Source: Iodobacter fluviatilis (GTDB lineage: Bacteria; Pseudomonadota; Gammaproteobacteria; Burkholderiales; Chitinibacteraceae). From it: 64,000 nucleotides of DNA. Location of the stretch: positions 248,001 to 312,000 of the forward strand of contig NZ_UGHR01000003.1 of the NCBI RefSeq assembly GCF_900451195.1, given 5' to 3'. The translations under genes were made by a program, and so were the position numbers. Positions 1 through 8,899 of this stretch are shown here, in pieces. The notes under the pieces were generated by a model, which was given only the letters and a program-made list of their open reading frames with translations, searched no databases and was not told the DNA's origin. The stretch's first letter is position 1. Every line of letters starts with the position of its first letter.

Positions 1-1479
1 TAGGCTAAGCATTGCTAAAGTATAAAAATCAGCCATATCCTCAACAAGTAAATTCCCCCCGAGCGATACACTTTCTTTCACTAAAGCTTCGGAATATGCT
101 CCGCTTTCATACCGATTATTCAAATCAATCAATTTTACAACCGAATATAATCCATAAATACTTGCAACAAGAATAAATGCTGGAAATATATATTTAACAC
201 CTGACCTTGCTGTTGATGTGTAACTATACAAGTCCAGCTTTACAGTAGACGCCAAAATAGTAAATAAGATAAAGAAAGAAGCATACCAAAGCGGGTATTC
301 AAGCTGGCTATGAATAAACATGGTAGACAGTGCAATTAGTACAAAGGCGGCATGGATATCCAGTTTGTTTTTTATAATTCCATATACTACAGCTATTGTG
401 CCAAACAACAAGCTGATTCCGCCTAATATGCCTGTTTCTGCCAGCAGTTGTAAAAAGATATTATGGCAATGTGCAAATAACTGATAAACAATTTCCCCGC
501 CTTTATAAGGAAACTGCGCGCCTAATTGATAACTAGCCGCGGCATATGTGCCCACCCCAGTACCAAACCAAGGGTTTGCTAGGAAGGTATGCCAGGCTTT
601 TTGCCACTCAGGCCAGCGCGTATCATTAACACCAGCGCCCAAGCGCTTTAATCCACTTCCCTCGGTTAATAAAGGGAAGTATTCAACCATTATTTGATTC
701 AAATATGGGCTAAGTATCTGAAAGAAGATACAAGAGGCCAAAAACCATAAGAAAGCTTTACTAAATTTTTTAGTATCATCGCCTTTGAAATGCAATAGGG
801 CGACAACGGTAAATCCCATCGCAATATATAACAAGGCTGTTCTGGACATAGACAAAGAAATGGCCAAGCCAAGAGCAATAATTGTACCAACAAACGTTAT
901 TTTTTTTATTTCTGCCTGGGTATATAAATAGCAGCTTGCTGCACCACTCATAAACAAGTAGTCTGCAAATTGATTACGCTGAAACATGAAACCGTTTGGT
1001 GTTCTATCTACATTAATATGTGGCACCCAAAAAGGCAACCCATTAACCCACTGAGAGTAAATAACAAAAAAACCTGACATTTTAGAAATACAAAAAATAA
1101 AATTAACAAACCCTCCCAAAAAAAGACCTTTTGCAATTAAATATACAACTTCATTTTTGTCATTTAAATTATATATGTAGTGAGCTATAAAAAACCCTAT
1201 GAATAAATATAGCACATATATAATTAAAATTGAGTCATAAGATGGGGAATTGACAATTTTACTTAAAAACGCGGAGAATATTAGCCCCAAAAAGGCAATC
1301 TGTACAGGGCCAATAAAGCTACGATTATTTTTTTCTTCATTACTGAATGACAACATAAGTGCAACCAAAATAAGCGCACTTGTTTCGGCTATCCAAGCTC
1401 CATATGGCCGATAGGGATATAAATATACAAATGGCAGTAAAGCAACTAAAAACAATATAATTCTATTATATTTTTTCAT
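1..1479 (-). CDS. O-antigen ligase / PglL-type O-oligosaccharyltransferase, 3' end outside window
   Basis: Open from an ATG at 1479 (MKKYNRIILFLVALLPF) to the window edge with no stop, so only the C-terminus is missing. The translation is a polytopic membrane protein with many hydrophobic segments. It contains the Wzy/WaaL/PglL signature region: GTGVGTYAAASYQ, then a large periplasmic loop with CHNIFLQLLAETGILGG. Enzymes of this family transfer a lipid-linked oligosaccharide en bloc onto an acceptor in the periplasm: lipid A core for WaaL, pilin Ser for PglL/TfpO. It lies directly downstream of a pilin gene on the same strand, behind a terminator, which favours a pilin O-oligosaccharyltransferase. 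The AT-rich composition matches the adjacent glycosylation/pilin locus. A Wzy O-antigen polymerase cannot be excluded without the C-terminus. Confidence 0.8.
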   Translation of the reverse strand, partial: MKKYNRIILFLVALLPFVYLYPYRPYGAWIAETSALILVALMLSFSNEEKNNRSFIGPVQIAFLGLIFSAFLSKIVNSPSYDSILIIYVLYLFIGFFIAHYIYNLNDKNEVVYLIAKGLFLGGFVNFIFCISKMSGFFVIYSQWVNGLPFWVPHINVDRTPNGFMFQRNQFADYLFMSGAASCYLYTQAEIKKITFVGTIIALGLAISLSMSRTALLYIAMGFTVVALLHFKGDDTKKFSKAFLWFLASCIFFQILSPYLNQIMVEYFPLLTEGSGLKRLGAGVNDTRWPEWQKAWHTFLANPWFGTGVGTYAAASYQLGAQFPYKGGEIVYQLFAHCHNIFLQLLAETGILGGISLLFGTIAVVYGIIKNKLDIHAAFVLIALSTMFIHSQLEYPLWYASFFILFTILASTVKLDLYSYTSTARSGVKYIFPAFILVASIYGLYSVVKLIDLNNRYESGAYSEALVKESVSLGGNLLVEDMADFYTLAMLSL

Positions 1480-1489
1480 TTTTTCTTTT

Positions 1490-1526
1490 CAAAAAAAACG
1501 CACAAAATTCATTTGTGCGTTTTTTA
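1490..1526 (-). terminator. intrinsic terminator after pilin gene
   Basis: A perfect 10-bp stem (AACGCACAAA / TTTGTGCGTT) is followed by a run of eight T on the minus strand; on the plus strand it also ends in a T-rich tail. It sits between the pilin gene (1561-1977) and the ligase gene, so it ends the pilin transcript. Confidence 0.85.
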
Positions 1527-1560
1527 TTAAGCTAACCTCTAACGAATTTAAGGCTAAATA

Positions 1561-1977
1561 TTATGCGTCACAACCTTTTGATTTTGCTGCAGCATCAGCA
1601 TCTGAAGAGCAAGACCATTGGCCATCTGAAGTACGAGTTTGAGTAATTTTCTTGCCTGATACAGCTTTAGGGCCACCATTGATTGTGCAAACAATAGTAC
1701 CAGCTTCCGATGAAGATGAAAAACCATTCAAGAGATTCGAAGTACAATTGGCTGTAGCTTGCTTAATACCAATATCTTCTTTCGTAGGAACTGTTCCGTC
1801 AGCAATACGAGCATCAACACCAGTCTTTGGTGACGCTGTCTCAGCTAAAGCAGCAGCAAATTTAGATTTTGCTGTGTAATTTTGGTACGAAGGAATCGCT
1901 ACAGCAGCCAAGATACCGATGATCGCAACAACGATCATCAATTCGATCAGGGTAAAACCTTTTTGCATGTTTTTCAT
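1561..1977 (-). CDS. pilA: type IV major pilin (PilA-like), first copy
   Basis: A 138-residue prepilin. The class IVa leader MKNMQKG precedes the [20 protein letters not shown] hydrophobic N-terminus; PilD would cleave between G and F and methylate the new Phe1, and Glu5 is present. The C-terminal half carries four cysteines (TANC, IVC, WSC, KGC) able to form the pilin D-loop disulfides. I chose the ATG at 1977 because GGGAG stands about 8 nt upstream; a longer frame exists but would not give a pilin leader. An RpoN-type promoter lies ~80 bp upstream. The globular domain differs clearly from the two near-identical pilins at 3805-4734, so it may be a distinct antigenic or minor variant. Confidence 0.93.
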   Translation of the reverse strand: MKNMQKGFTLIELMIVVAIIGILAAVAIPSYQNYTAKSKFAAALAETASPKTGVDARIADGTVPTKEDIGIKQATANCTSNLLNGFSSSSEAGTIVCTINGGPKAVSGKKITQTRTSDGQWSCSSDADAAAKSKGCDA

Positions 1978-2053
1978 ATTTATCGCTCCCATATAATGTT
2001 CCAGAAGGAAACCCTGCGTTTCACTTAACCAAAACATTCACGGGGGAGTACTA

Positions 2054-2069
2054 AGCAATAGTCATGCCA
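2054..2069 (-). promoter_or_regulatory. sigma-54 (RpoN) promoter for pilin
   Basis: The minus strand reads TGGCATGACTATTGCT, one base from the RpoN consensus TGGCAC-G-R-NNN-TTGCW with correct GG/GC spacing. It lies ~80 bp before the pilin start at 1977. RpoN/PilR control of pilA is well known in related bacteria. Confidence 0.75.
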
Positions 2070-2116
2070 GCTTATAAAACAAGTGAACTCAAAGTATTTC
2101 CCGACAAGTGCACTAA

Positions 2117-3742
2117 TTATCGGGTACAGGCAGCAGTAAGGCCTAATGTACATGCTTTAATGTAGTCGTCTCTGGCTAGCTCTGGCTTTGCCTGAAGCTC
2201 AAAAACACGAGCGCGACCCAGATAGGGTCTGAAGTAATCTGGCTTTAATAAAATGGACCGATTAAAGTCTTCCAGCGCCTTTTGATAATCCTGCATTTCA
2301 AGATAAACAGCTCCTCTGTCATTGTAAACAAAGCTGTACTGCGGCCATATTTCTAAAGCCTTATTGAAATCATTAAGCGCAGAAATATATTGTCTCTCTT
2401 TAAAAAAAGCCAAGCCTCTATTGTGATAAACACGCTCTACACCAGGCCTGTTTTCTTTTCCATCCAGTAATCTGGCTGCATCGTCCCATAATAATAATGG
2501 ATGAGAAAAACTAACCAACCTTTGTAAAGTTAATGGCAACATCAGCACGGCTATAGCACTTAGCAATATAATTGATTTTTTAGCATTCAATTTTTGTAAA
2601 AAAAACGGCAAAGCGCAAGATACAAAAACAAGCCAAATATAGCTGCGATAAATAACGAATGATTCCTGAATGCGTATCGTTGAAAACTCTGTAAAAAACA
2701 TTATCCATGGGCAAAGGAAAGAAAAGCCTAACAACCCCGGTAAACCTCTTTTTTTCAATAAGTACATAAATGGAAATGGAAATAAAACATAGAATATGGC
2801 AGCAGGCAACTGAGGAAATAATATAAATTTGGTTGCAAAAACTTCATAAATATCTATTGACATCCACCGCGAAGAAGGTAAAAACCAGATCATTAAATAT
2901 TTAAAAAATAAACCTGCCTGTGTAAATACTGAAAGTGGATAGGCTAGTTTTACGTTAAAATCAGGATCAATTAATGCCAACCGGGAAAACATAGCCGGAG
3001 CACCTAATTCATATGCTGAGCCGTACAGATCTATTTCATTTTTTTTAGCATAGAATACATAAGCCGCAATAAAAGTGCACATTAAAAAATATGGCCAGCT
3101 AAACTTCAAAATATTCTTAACGTCTTTTCTTACTAAAATTGCTGACATAAATGCTATGCTCGGCAACATAATGGCATTTTCTTTGCAAAGCACAGACAAG
3201 CCATACAACAATGCTGAAACGTATAAAAATAATTTATTTTCAAAAATAATGCTTTTAATAAACAAAAGCAACATGGCTAACGCAAAAAAAGTAGCCATCA
3301 GCATACTTCTTTGTGATAAATAAGCTACAGAATATGCAGCAGCTGGGTGCAGGGAAAAAATTAAACTTGCAAAAAACGCGGTATTTTCTAAAGATAAACC
3401 TTTGACTTCACTCTTTATTACTTCTTTAAAAAGATATTTTAATAAAATGTACAGAAGGACACCATTACAGGCATGAATAATTGAGTTTCCTAAATGAAGC
3501 CATATGACATCATTTCCAAAAGCAACGCGGGTCCATTCAAATGTTGCATAAGGCAGCCATCGTAAAGAAAAATCAAAATATTTATTTAAAAACTGATCAT
3601 GAACAACGCCATTAAAAAAATAATTATCGTCAAACATAATAGGGTTATTAAAAAACATGAAGTACAAAACAAATGGAATTAGCACTATAAGAAATACATG
3701 TATAAAAAAAACATACTTCGTATTGTAATATCTCAATGCCAT
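2117..3742 (-). CDS. polytopic GT-C-type membrane protein with C-terminal TPR domain, probable pilin glycosylation
   Basis: A 541-residue protein with about ten hydrophobic segments over residues 1-400, then TPR repeats at about 425-535 (YHNRGLAFFKERQYISALNDFNKALE, YNDRGAVYLEMQDYQKALEDFNRSI). The N-terminal loop contains MFDDNYFF. An acidic pair in the first periplasmic loop is typical of GT-C glycosyltransferases, which use lipid-linked sugars, and the multi-TM plus TPR layout resembles TMTC-like O-mannosyltransferases. Its position between pilin genes suggests it glycosylates pilin or assembles the glycan; this is inference from context. Start: AAAGGGG abuts the ATG at 3742 with almost no spacing, so the TTG two codons later (3736) may be the true start. 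Confidence 0.7.
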   Translation of the reverse strand: MALRYYNTKYVFFIHVFLIVLIPFVLYFMFFNNPIMFDDNYFFNGVVHDQFLNKYFDFSLRWLPYATFEWTRVAFGNDVIWLHLGNSIIHACNGVLLYILLKYLFKEVIKSEVKGLSLENTAFFASLIFSLHPAAAYSVAYLSQRSMLMATFFALAMLLLFIKSIIFENKLFLYVSALLYGLSVLCKENAIMLPSIAFMSAILVRKDVKNILKFSWPYFLMCTFIAAYVFYAKKNEIDLYGSAYELGAPAMFSRLALIDPDFNVKLAYPLSVFTQAGLFFKYLMIWFLPSSRWMSIDIYEVFATKFILFPQLPAAIFYVLFPFPFMYLLKKRGLPGLLGFSFLCPWIMFFTEFSTIRIQESFVIYRSYIWLVFVSCALPFFLQKLNAKKSIILLSAIAVLMLPLTLQRLVSFSHPLLLWDDAARLLDGKENRPGVERVYHNRGLAFFKERQYISALNDFNKALEIWPQYSFVYNDRGAVYLEMQDYQKALEDFNRSILLKPDYFRPYLGRARVFELQAKPELARDDYIKACTLGLTAACTR

Positions 3743-3756
3743 CCCCTTTATTTTAT

Positions 3757-3794
3757 AAAAAAACCCAGACTTGCCTTATTGCAAGCCTGGGTTT
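3757..3794 (-). terminator. intrinsic terminator after second pilin
   Basis: Minus-strand hairpin with arms AACCCAGGCTTGC / GCAAGTCTGGGTT (one mismatch), followed by seven T. It ends the pilin at 3805-4215 and separates it from the GT-C/TPR gene. Confidence 0.85.
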
Positions 3795-3804
3795 TAGATA
3801 AATA

Positions 3805-4215
3805 TTAACGGCAGTATTTAACACTAAGACAAGTACCAGACTGAGCCCAGGTAATTGCTGAGCCTGCGGAATTTAATGTAGGACTTAAAATAGAAGTATA
3901 TCCACCCGCAGCAGTAGTTCCGGTAAAATTTATAACACCATTCGCTACTGTACCACCAGCAGCGAGACCTGTTGTAGCAGCAGGTGCAGCCGGAATACCC
4001 TGTGTACCCGAGTTACACCCTGTAAATGTGCCTAAATCAGCATGGCACAATGCGACAGCTTGCTTATATGAATCAGAAATGCTGAGTACTTCTGAGAATT
4101 TAGCTTTTTTAGTGTAATCTTGATAAGACGGAATAGCCACCGCAGCTAAAATACCGATAATTGCCACAACAATCATTAATTCAATCAAAGTAAAACCTTG
4201 TTGAATATTCCTCAT
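3805..4215 (-). CDS. type IV pilin, second copy
   Basis: A 136-residue prepilin: leader MRNIQQG, then [20 protein letters not shown], then [18 protein letters not shown]. The C-terminus has Cys pairs ([13 protein letters not shown] and [10 protein letters not shown]). The start at 4215 is set by GGAG 7 nt upstream; the upstream in-frame ATG at 4227 would not give a prepilin leader. It differs from the pilin at 4324-4734 at only a handful of positions, so the two are a recent tandem duplication. No RpoN promoter was seen in the ~110 bp in front, and a terminator precedes it. It may therefore be expressed weakly, by read-through, or serve as a donor for gene conversion. Confidence 0.92.
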   Translation of the reverse strand: MRNIQQGFTLIELMIVVAIIGILAAVAIPSYQDYTKKAKFSEVLSISDSYKQAVALCHADLGTFTGCNSGTQGIPAAPAATTGLAAGGTVANGVINFTGTTAAGGYTSILSPTLNSAGSAITWAQSGTCLSVKYCR

Positions 4216-4273
4216 TTCATACTCCAAATATTTATATTAATAATTAAGCATTTTTAATAATAATTAAATATTT

Positions 4274-4309
4274 TAAAAAAATGAGCCAGTTATTATCAAA
4301 CCAGCTCAT
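4274..4309 (-). terminator. intrinsic terminator after third pilin
   Basis: Minus-strand hairpin with outer arms ATGAGC / GCTCAT, imperfect inner pairing and a run of seven T. It lies just downstream of the pilin at 4324-4734. Confidence 0.75.
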
Positions 4310-4323
4310 CTATAAATACCTTA

Positions 4324-4734
4324 TTAGCGGCAGTATTTTACAGACAGACAAGTGCCTGTTTGTGCCCAAGTAATTGCAGATCCTGCTGCATTTAAAGTAG
4401 GAGATAAAACAGATGTATATCCACCTGCAGCAGTAGTACCTGTAAATGTAATAACCCCTGCTGAAATGGTGCCGCCAGCAGCAAGCCCCGTTGTAGCCGC
4501 AGGCGCAGCCGGAATACCCTGAGTACCCGCATCACACCCCGTAAAAGTGCCTAAATCTGCATGGCACAGTGCTACCGCTTGCTTGTACGAATCAGAAATA
4601 CTCAGCACTTCAGAGAATTTCGCTTTCTTGGTGTAGTCCTGATAAGAGGGGATCGCCACTGCTGCCAGGATACCGATAATGGCTACAACAATCATCAATT
4701 CGATCAGGGTAAAACCCTTTTGCATGTTTTTCAT
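4324..4734 (-). CDS. pilA: type IV pilin, third copy, RpoN-driven
   Basis: A 136-residue prepilin with leader MKNMQKG and the canonical [11 protein letters not shown]-terminal helix; it is nearly identical to the neighbouring pilin (3805-4215) apart from the leader and scattered substitutions in the variable region ([10 protein letters not shown] against [10 protein letters not shown]). Four cysteines are conserved. AGGAGC lies 5-9 nt before the ATG, and an RpoN-type promoter at 4817-4832 gives an ~80-nt leader. It is the best candidate for the major expressed pilin subunit of type IV pili used for twitching, adhesion and DNA uptake. Confidence 0.92.
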   Translation of the reverse strand: MKNMQKGFTLIELMIVVAIIGILAAVAIPSYQDYTKKAKFSEVLSISDSYKQAVALCHADLGTFTGCDAGTQGIPAAPAATTGLAAGGTISAGVITFTGTTAAGGYTSVLSPTLNAAGSAITWAQTGTCLSVKYCR

Positions 4735-4816
4735 TTCTTGCTCCTAACCTTTGATTTAAAAGCTTTTTTCCCTGAGCACTTGCATGCAAAATATGTTCTT
4801 TGCTTGAGTATGACAA

Positions 4817-4832
4817 TGCAATATAGGTGCCT
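4817..4832 (-). promoter_or_regulatory. sigma-54 promoter for pilin at 4324-4734
   Basis: The minus strand reads AGGCACCTATATTGCA: the GGCAC and TTGCA blocks have the correct RpoN spacing, with one mismatch at the first consensus base and one at the G after GGCAC. Confidence 0.65.
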
Positions 4833-4933
4833 GACGGTGTAGGTTTTAGGGGTAAGCTGATTAACGGTGGGATTAGTCGGCAGACCAACGGTGAGTGCCT
4901 TATACTTTGTTGTGTACTGCCTGTTAGGCAGCT

Positions 4934-5009
4934 GCCGTTGTAGCTCAGTTGGCAGAGCAACTGATTCGTAATCAGTAGGTCGGGTGTTCGATTCACCTCA
5001 ACGGCACCA
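4934..5009 (+). tRNA. tRNA-Thr (anticodon CGT)
   Basis: A 76-nt cloverleaf. Acceptor arms GCCGTTG / CAACGGC pair fully, the anticodon stem ACTGA/TCAGT encloses the loop TTCGTAA with anticodon CGT, the T-loop is GTTCGATTC, and the 3' CCA is encoded. Confidence 0.95.
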
Positions 5010-5021
5010 TCTGATTTAAAT

Positions 5022-5233
5022 AAAAAAAGCCCCACCTAGGGCAAATGCCGTTCACTTAAGCCGTTTTGCTTGAGTTCCCCCCTTTGAAAAAGGGAGGCTA
5101 GGGGGGATTTGCAGTTGACGCTGAGCTTAAATAAGCAAAAAACCAAAGGAAAATCCCCCTCAATCCCCCTTTTACAAAGGGGGAAGCAAAACCAATACCT
5201 TAAGTGAACGGCATTACCAACTGGGGCTTTTTT
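5022..5233. repeat. MITE-like palindromic repeat inserted in the tRNA terminator
   Basis: A perfect 17-bp inverted repeat (AATGCCGTTCACTTAAG at 5044-5060, its complement at 5199-5215) flanks an inner pair of imperfect repeats rich in CCCCCTTT / AAAGGGGG. This type of intergenic repeat (TCCCCCTTTG...GGGGGATTT) recurs in many bacteria. Outside it, AAAAAAGCCCCA (from ~5025) and TGGGGCTTTTTT (to ~5233) are reverse complements: the two halves of the tRNA-Thr terminator, now pushed ~180 bp apart. No transposase is encoded. The segment 5010-5382 contains no gene that I can support. Confidence 0.75.
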
Positions 5234-5382
5234 TATTGCTGGGGCCAACTGCAATGTGACGAAAATGGTCAGGTAGAGACCAAATTTGACATCAGGCAGA
5301 TCATTTATTCCAAATGTCATATTGTAAGCACATTGTGAATAGGCTTAAAGCCAGCCAACTTTCAGGCAAAAATTAAAGTCTT

Positions 5383-5985
5383 TTATGCTGAAACCGCAAG
5401 CAAACCCAAGCCATGGCGGGCGAGCAGGGTGGCTGTGTCGTGCAGGGGCAAGCCCATTACGCCGCTGAAGCTGCCTTGCAAATCAGAGATAAACAACCCC
5501 GCCGTGCCTTGTATGCCGTAACTGCCCGCCTTATCCATAGGCTCACCACTTGCAATATAGGCGGCGATTTGGGCAGGGCTAAGCGGCATAAAGGTAACTG
5601 AGCTGACTGACAACAGCACTTCTGTGCCGGTGTTAGTGCGTAAACCTAGGCTGGTCAGCACTTCGTGGCTGCGGCCGGAGAGCTGCGCCAGCATGGCCGC
5701 AGCGTCGCTGGCATCCAGCGGCTTACCCAAAATTTGCCCATCCAGCACCACGGTGGTGTCAGCGGCTAAAACGGGCAGGGGATTTTTTCCCTGTGCCAGC
5801 ATGGCTTGCCAGCCTGCTTCTGCCTTGGCTTTAGCCAGACGAAGTACATAATCCCTGGCGCTTTCGTTTTCCAAAGGCGTTTCGTCGACAGGGGCCGAGA
5901 TGCGCTCGAATTGAACGCCAATTTGCGCCAGCAGCTCTTGGCGGCGCGGGCTGCCAGAGGCAAGATAGAGTTGGGTTGTTGGCAT
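5383..5985 (-). CDS. maf: Maf-like nucleoside triphosphate pyrophosphatase
   Basis: 200 residues, the usual Maf length. The N-terminal LYLASGSPRRQELL loop is the Maf signature, and LAADTTVVLDGQILGKP carries the catalytic Asp; QGTAGLFI and MGLPL follow as in the family. Maf proteins hydrolyse dTTP/UTP or modified nucleotides to the monophosphate and pyrophosphate, as a house-cleaning enzyme and a brake on septum formation. It lies upstream of nothing on its own strand except the tRNA region and downstream of rlmH (90-bp gap), the same pair order seen in many betaproteobacteria. The DTPLEN-type spacing suggests the YhdE (dTTP/UTP) subgroup. Confidence 0.93.
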   Translation of the reverse strand: MPTTQLYLASGSPRRQELLAQIGVQFERISAPVDETPLENESARDYVLRLAKAKAEAGWQAMLAQGKNPLPVLAADTTVVLDGQILGKPLDASDAAAMLAQLSGRSHEVLTSLGLRTNTGTEVLLSVSSVTFMPLSPAQIAAYIASGEPMDKAGSYGIQGTAGLFISDLQGSFSGVMGLPLHDTATLLARHGLGLLAVSA

Positions 5986-6074
5986 GGTTTTTTATATTAG
6001 GTTTTAGAATAAAGGGATGGCCGGGTGATGGGTATCGCCAAAAACCGGCGCCACCCATCCAGCAAGACCAAGCA

Positions 6075-6545
6075 TTACTCGCGATGATAAGGGTGGTTAT
6101 TGATGATCGATACGGCCCGATAAAGCTGCTCGGCGAGGATGACTCTGACCATGCCATGGGGCAGGGTCATGGCGGAGAGTTGTAATAGCTGGTCGGCACG
6201 TTTTTTTACGCTTGGGTCAAGGCCATCGGTGCCGCCAATAATAAATACCGTTTCGCGGCCATCAATTTGCCAGGTTTTCATTTTCTCGGCCAGCTGCATG
6301 GTCGTCCAGTTGGCTCCATGTTCATCCAACGCCAGAACGCGGGCATCTTGCGGAATAGCAGCCAGAATGCGCTCGGCTTCGTCCGCCATTACTTGCTGTG
6401 CCGTTTTGCCACTGCCACGTTTATCGGGCTTCAGCTCAAGCAATTGCAGCGGAAAATCGCGGGGCATTCGTTTAGAAAACTCTTTATATCCAGAGTCGAT
6501 CCAATCCGGCATCTTGTGCCCAACAGCTATTAAAGTCAGTTTCAT
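6075..6545 (-). CDS. rlmH: 23S rRNA (pseudouridine1915-N3)-methyltransferase RlmH
   Basis: 156 residues, exactly the family size. It begins [16 protein letters not shown] and ends with the SPOUT knot: [17 protein letters not shown] (SAM-binding loop) and [17 protein letters not shown], then INNHPYHRE. RlmH methylates pseudouridine 1915 in helix 69 of 23S rRNA on assembled 70S ribosomes. It overlaps the start of nothing but touches the upstream EAL gene by 4 bp (ATGA-type overlap at 6542-6545), so the two are co-transcribed. Confidence 0.96.
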   Translation of the reverse strand: MKLTLIAVGHKMPDWIDSGYKEFSKRMPRDFPLQLLELKPDKRGSGKTAQQVMADEAERILAAIPQDARVLALDEHGANWTTMQLAEKMKTWQIDGRETVFIIGGTDGLDPSVKKRADQLLQLSAMTLPHGMVRVILAEQLYRAVSIINNHPYHRE

Positions 6546-8134
6546 ACGGCTTCAGACAAAGGGGTGAAGCTTAGCGGTTTAAGCGATACGGGGGTAGGGC
6601 CCTGCAAAAATTGCTTCAGATCTGCATAGGTCATCGCCTTGGCATAGAGCCATCCTTGGCCCCATTCCACACCCATTTCTTTAAGCGTATCAGCCTGCCC
6701 ACTGGTTTCAATTCCTTCTGCCACCACGCTCAAGCCCAATGCTTTCGCCATTTGTACAATATGCGATGCCACATGATGCGTTGCCGCACCACTACCCAGT
6801 GCTTGTACAAAGCTTTTATCGATTTTCAAGATATCTACCGGTAAGTTATGTAAATAACTAAGGCTGGAATACCCCGTGCCAAAATCATCAATCAAGATCA
6901 TATGGCCCGCTTCCCGCAATCGGGTAATCACTGCAATCTCGTTCTGGCCCATAACCAGGCTGCGCTCGGTGATCTCCAGCTTGATACGTTTCGGGGCTAA
7001 CTGATGCTTTTTGCAAAGGGCCGCTAGGTTTTCTACAAACAATGGCGAAGCTAAATCTTCCCCTGATAAATTCACAGCGACAGCAATATCCATATTTGCA
7101 AGCTGCGCTAAATCAGAGGCCACCTTTTCCAGTACAAATTGTGTCAGCAGGCTAATCTGCCCGTTTTCTTCTGCATAGCCAATAAACAGATCAGGACTGA
7201 TTTTGGAGCCATTTTGTCTTTTCCAGCGTAATAACGCCTCGGCAGAACTCACTTCTCCGGAAGCCAGAGCCACAATCGGCTGATAATGCACTTCAAACTC
7301 GCCCAATTGCAGGCCTTCGATGATTTCCAGCCCCATGGTAAAGCTGCGGCGGGTCAGCCAGACAATAATGCCGATAAGCAGGGTGCAAAGCACAATGCCT
7401 AAAGGCAGCAGGTCTTTAAAGTAAGTGAGCCATGCACGTTGTAGCTCCGCAGGGGGTAAATAGGCTGTAATTTTATAATTAGGGTTACTTTTGCTCAGTC
7501 TGGATTGCTGCAACCATGCTTGATCTGTTTTAACTCTTACCCCTTTGGTACTGGCCAATACCCGCTGATGCAGCACAGCCTCGATATATAGCGCCCGTTT
7601 CTGTGCGGGCAAAATATCAACTAAATAGAGTGGATTAATCATTGCATAATGAGGACCCGTACCATACAAAAGAGAGGGTTTAGGCAAACGCCCTTTAAAC
7701 TCAAACCAAAGTGAGCGCCCCATAGTGGTTTTCTGGTCCCACGCAGGCAGCGGATAAACCCGGCGGCTGGAAGCAGAACATTGCACGATATTGTCGGGAG
7801 CATATAAAACACTCCGCACAAACAGCTCGTCAAAAGCAATTTCACTTAAACGCTGTTGATGGGCTTCACTACAATCATTTAGCGCTGAATGATCCAGCTC
7901 ATCCAGAAAAAGACCGCTTAAAGTGAACACACGATCACTACGCATCATCGCCTGCTCGGCCACATCTTGCAGATATGCCTGTAAATTTTCCTTGGCCTGC
8001 TCTCTGGCCAGCCAGGCAGCAAATAAAGTGACCGCCACGCAGGTAAGGATCGAGATTAAAATGGCTTGCCATAATAGTTTCTTTTTGCGCATCTGATTAT
8101 GCTTACGTCCTATATTTAGCAAGATGTCTCTCAT
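6542..8134 (-). CDS. membrane cyclic-di-GMP phosphodiesterase, CSS-motif + EAL domain
   Basis: 530 residues. One TM helix (about 20-44), a periplasmic sensor domain to ~235 containing a cysteine motif ([10 protein letters not shown]) as in CSS domains, a second TM helix (about 240-263), then a full EAL domain. The catalytic set is present: AEALLRW (EAL motif), [43 protein letters not shown]. No GGDEF domain precedes it. CSS-EAL proteins (PdeB/PdeC type in Enterobacteria) hydrolyse c-di-GMP to pGpG, and disulfide redox state in the periplasm tunes them. The product should lower c-di-GMP and favour motility over biofilm. It is coupled to rlmH by a 4-bp overlap. Confidence 0.9.
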   Translation of the reverse strand: MRDILLNIGRKHNQMRKKKLLWQAILISILTCVAVTLFAAWLAREQAKENLQAYLQDVAEQAMMRSDRVFTLSGLFLDELDHSALNDCSEAHQQRLSEIAFDELFVRSVLYAPDNIVQCSASSRRVYPLPAWDQKTTMGRSLWFEFKGRLPKPSLLYGTGPHYAMINPLYLVDILPAQKRALYIEAVLHQRVLASTKGVRVKTDQAWLQQSRLSKSNPNYKITAYLPPAELQRAWLTYFKDLLPLGIVLCTLLIGIIVWLTRRSFTMGLEIIEGLQLGEFEVHYQPIVALASGEVSSAEALLRWKRQNGSKISPDLFIGYAEENGQISLLTQFVLEKVASDLAQLANMDIAVAVNLSGEDLASPLFVENLAALCKKHQLAPKRIKLEITERSLVMGQNEIAVITRLREAGHMILIDDFGTGYSSLSYLHNLPVDILKIDKSFVQALGSGAATHHVASHIVQMAKALGLSVVAEGIETSGQADTLKEMGVEWGQGWLYAKAMTYADLKQFLQGPTPVSLKPLSFTPLSEAV

Positions 8135-8159
8135 CGTAATCTCTTTACCTTAGCCAAGC

Positions 8160-8846
8160 ATGCCCCTATATACAAATCACACTCTTATTGCTTATGAGCA
8201 CCCCGATTTTCTGGTTGCCATCAAACCCGCAGGCCTGTCTTTTCACCAAGAAGATGGAGAAGCGGGCTTTGTAGAGGTTTTACGCCATGAGCTAGGTGGA
8301 ATGCCACTTTGGCCAGTGCACAGGCTGGATAAACTAACCTCGGGTTTACTGCTTTTTGCCAAAAATGCAGAAGTAGCCCGCTACTTTGGAGATGCATTTG
8401 CTGAGCACCGGATTAATAAATATTACCTAGCCCTTTCAGATAAAAAACCATCTAAAAAACAGGGCTGGATCAAGGGGGCAATGGAAAAGGGCAGGGGAGG
8501 ATCATGGCGCTTATGCCGGGAGGGCGAGCTAAAAGCAACCACACAATTTTTTAGCTTTGGAGATAAGGCAACAGCTAAGCGGCTATTTGTACTAAGGCCG
8601 CTTAGTGGGCGCACCCATCAGTTGCGCGTGGCACTTAAAAGCTTGGGCAGCCCTATTTTGGGTGATGAGCGCTATGGCGGAACGCCTGCGGATCGCGGCT
8701 ATTTACATGCTTGGGCTTTAGATTTTGATTATCGAGGGGAGCAACAGCGCATCTTGCTAGCCCCGGAAACAGGTTTTGCCTTTCAAGACCTGAAAGAACA
8801 ACTAGCTAACATTCCTGCGCCTTGGGATTTAGCTTGGCCTAAATAA
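8160..8846 (+). CDS. RluA-family pseudouridine synthase
   Basis: 228 residues, compact with no S4 domain. Catalytic motif WPVHRLDKLTSGLLLFAK carries the essential Asp; RPLSGRTHQLRVAL and GDERYGG follow as in RluA/TruC enzymes. It converts a uridine in rRNA or tRNA to pseudouridine; the size and the N-terminal LVAIKPAGLSFHQEDG match the small RluA-like subfamily rather than RluC/D. The target RNA cannot be assigned. It is transcribed divergently from the EAL gene, 25 bp away. Confidence 0.88.
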   Translation: MPLYTNHTLIAYEHPDFLVAIKPAGLSFHQEDGEAGFVEVLRHELGGMPLWPVHRLDKLTSGLLLFAKNAEVARYFGDAFAEHRINKYYLALSDKKPSKKQGWIKGAMEKGRGGSWRLCREGELKATTQFFSFGDKATAKRLFVLRPLSGRTHQLRVALKSLGSPILGDERYGGTPADRGYLHAWALDFDYRGEQQRILLAPETGFAFQDLKEQLANIPAPWDLAWPK

Positions 8847-8899
8847 TGATCGGCAGGGAAGGGGAAAGCATTGCAACCATAAGATGTATTCCAGCCCCT

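Noticed and set aside
4610..5320. Minus-strand frames across the pilin promoter, tRNA and palindromic repeat
   Set aside because: They run through the tRNA gene and repeat sequence and have no family resemblance.
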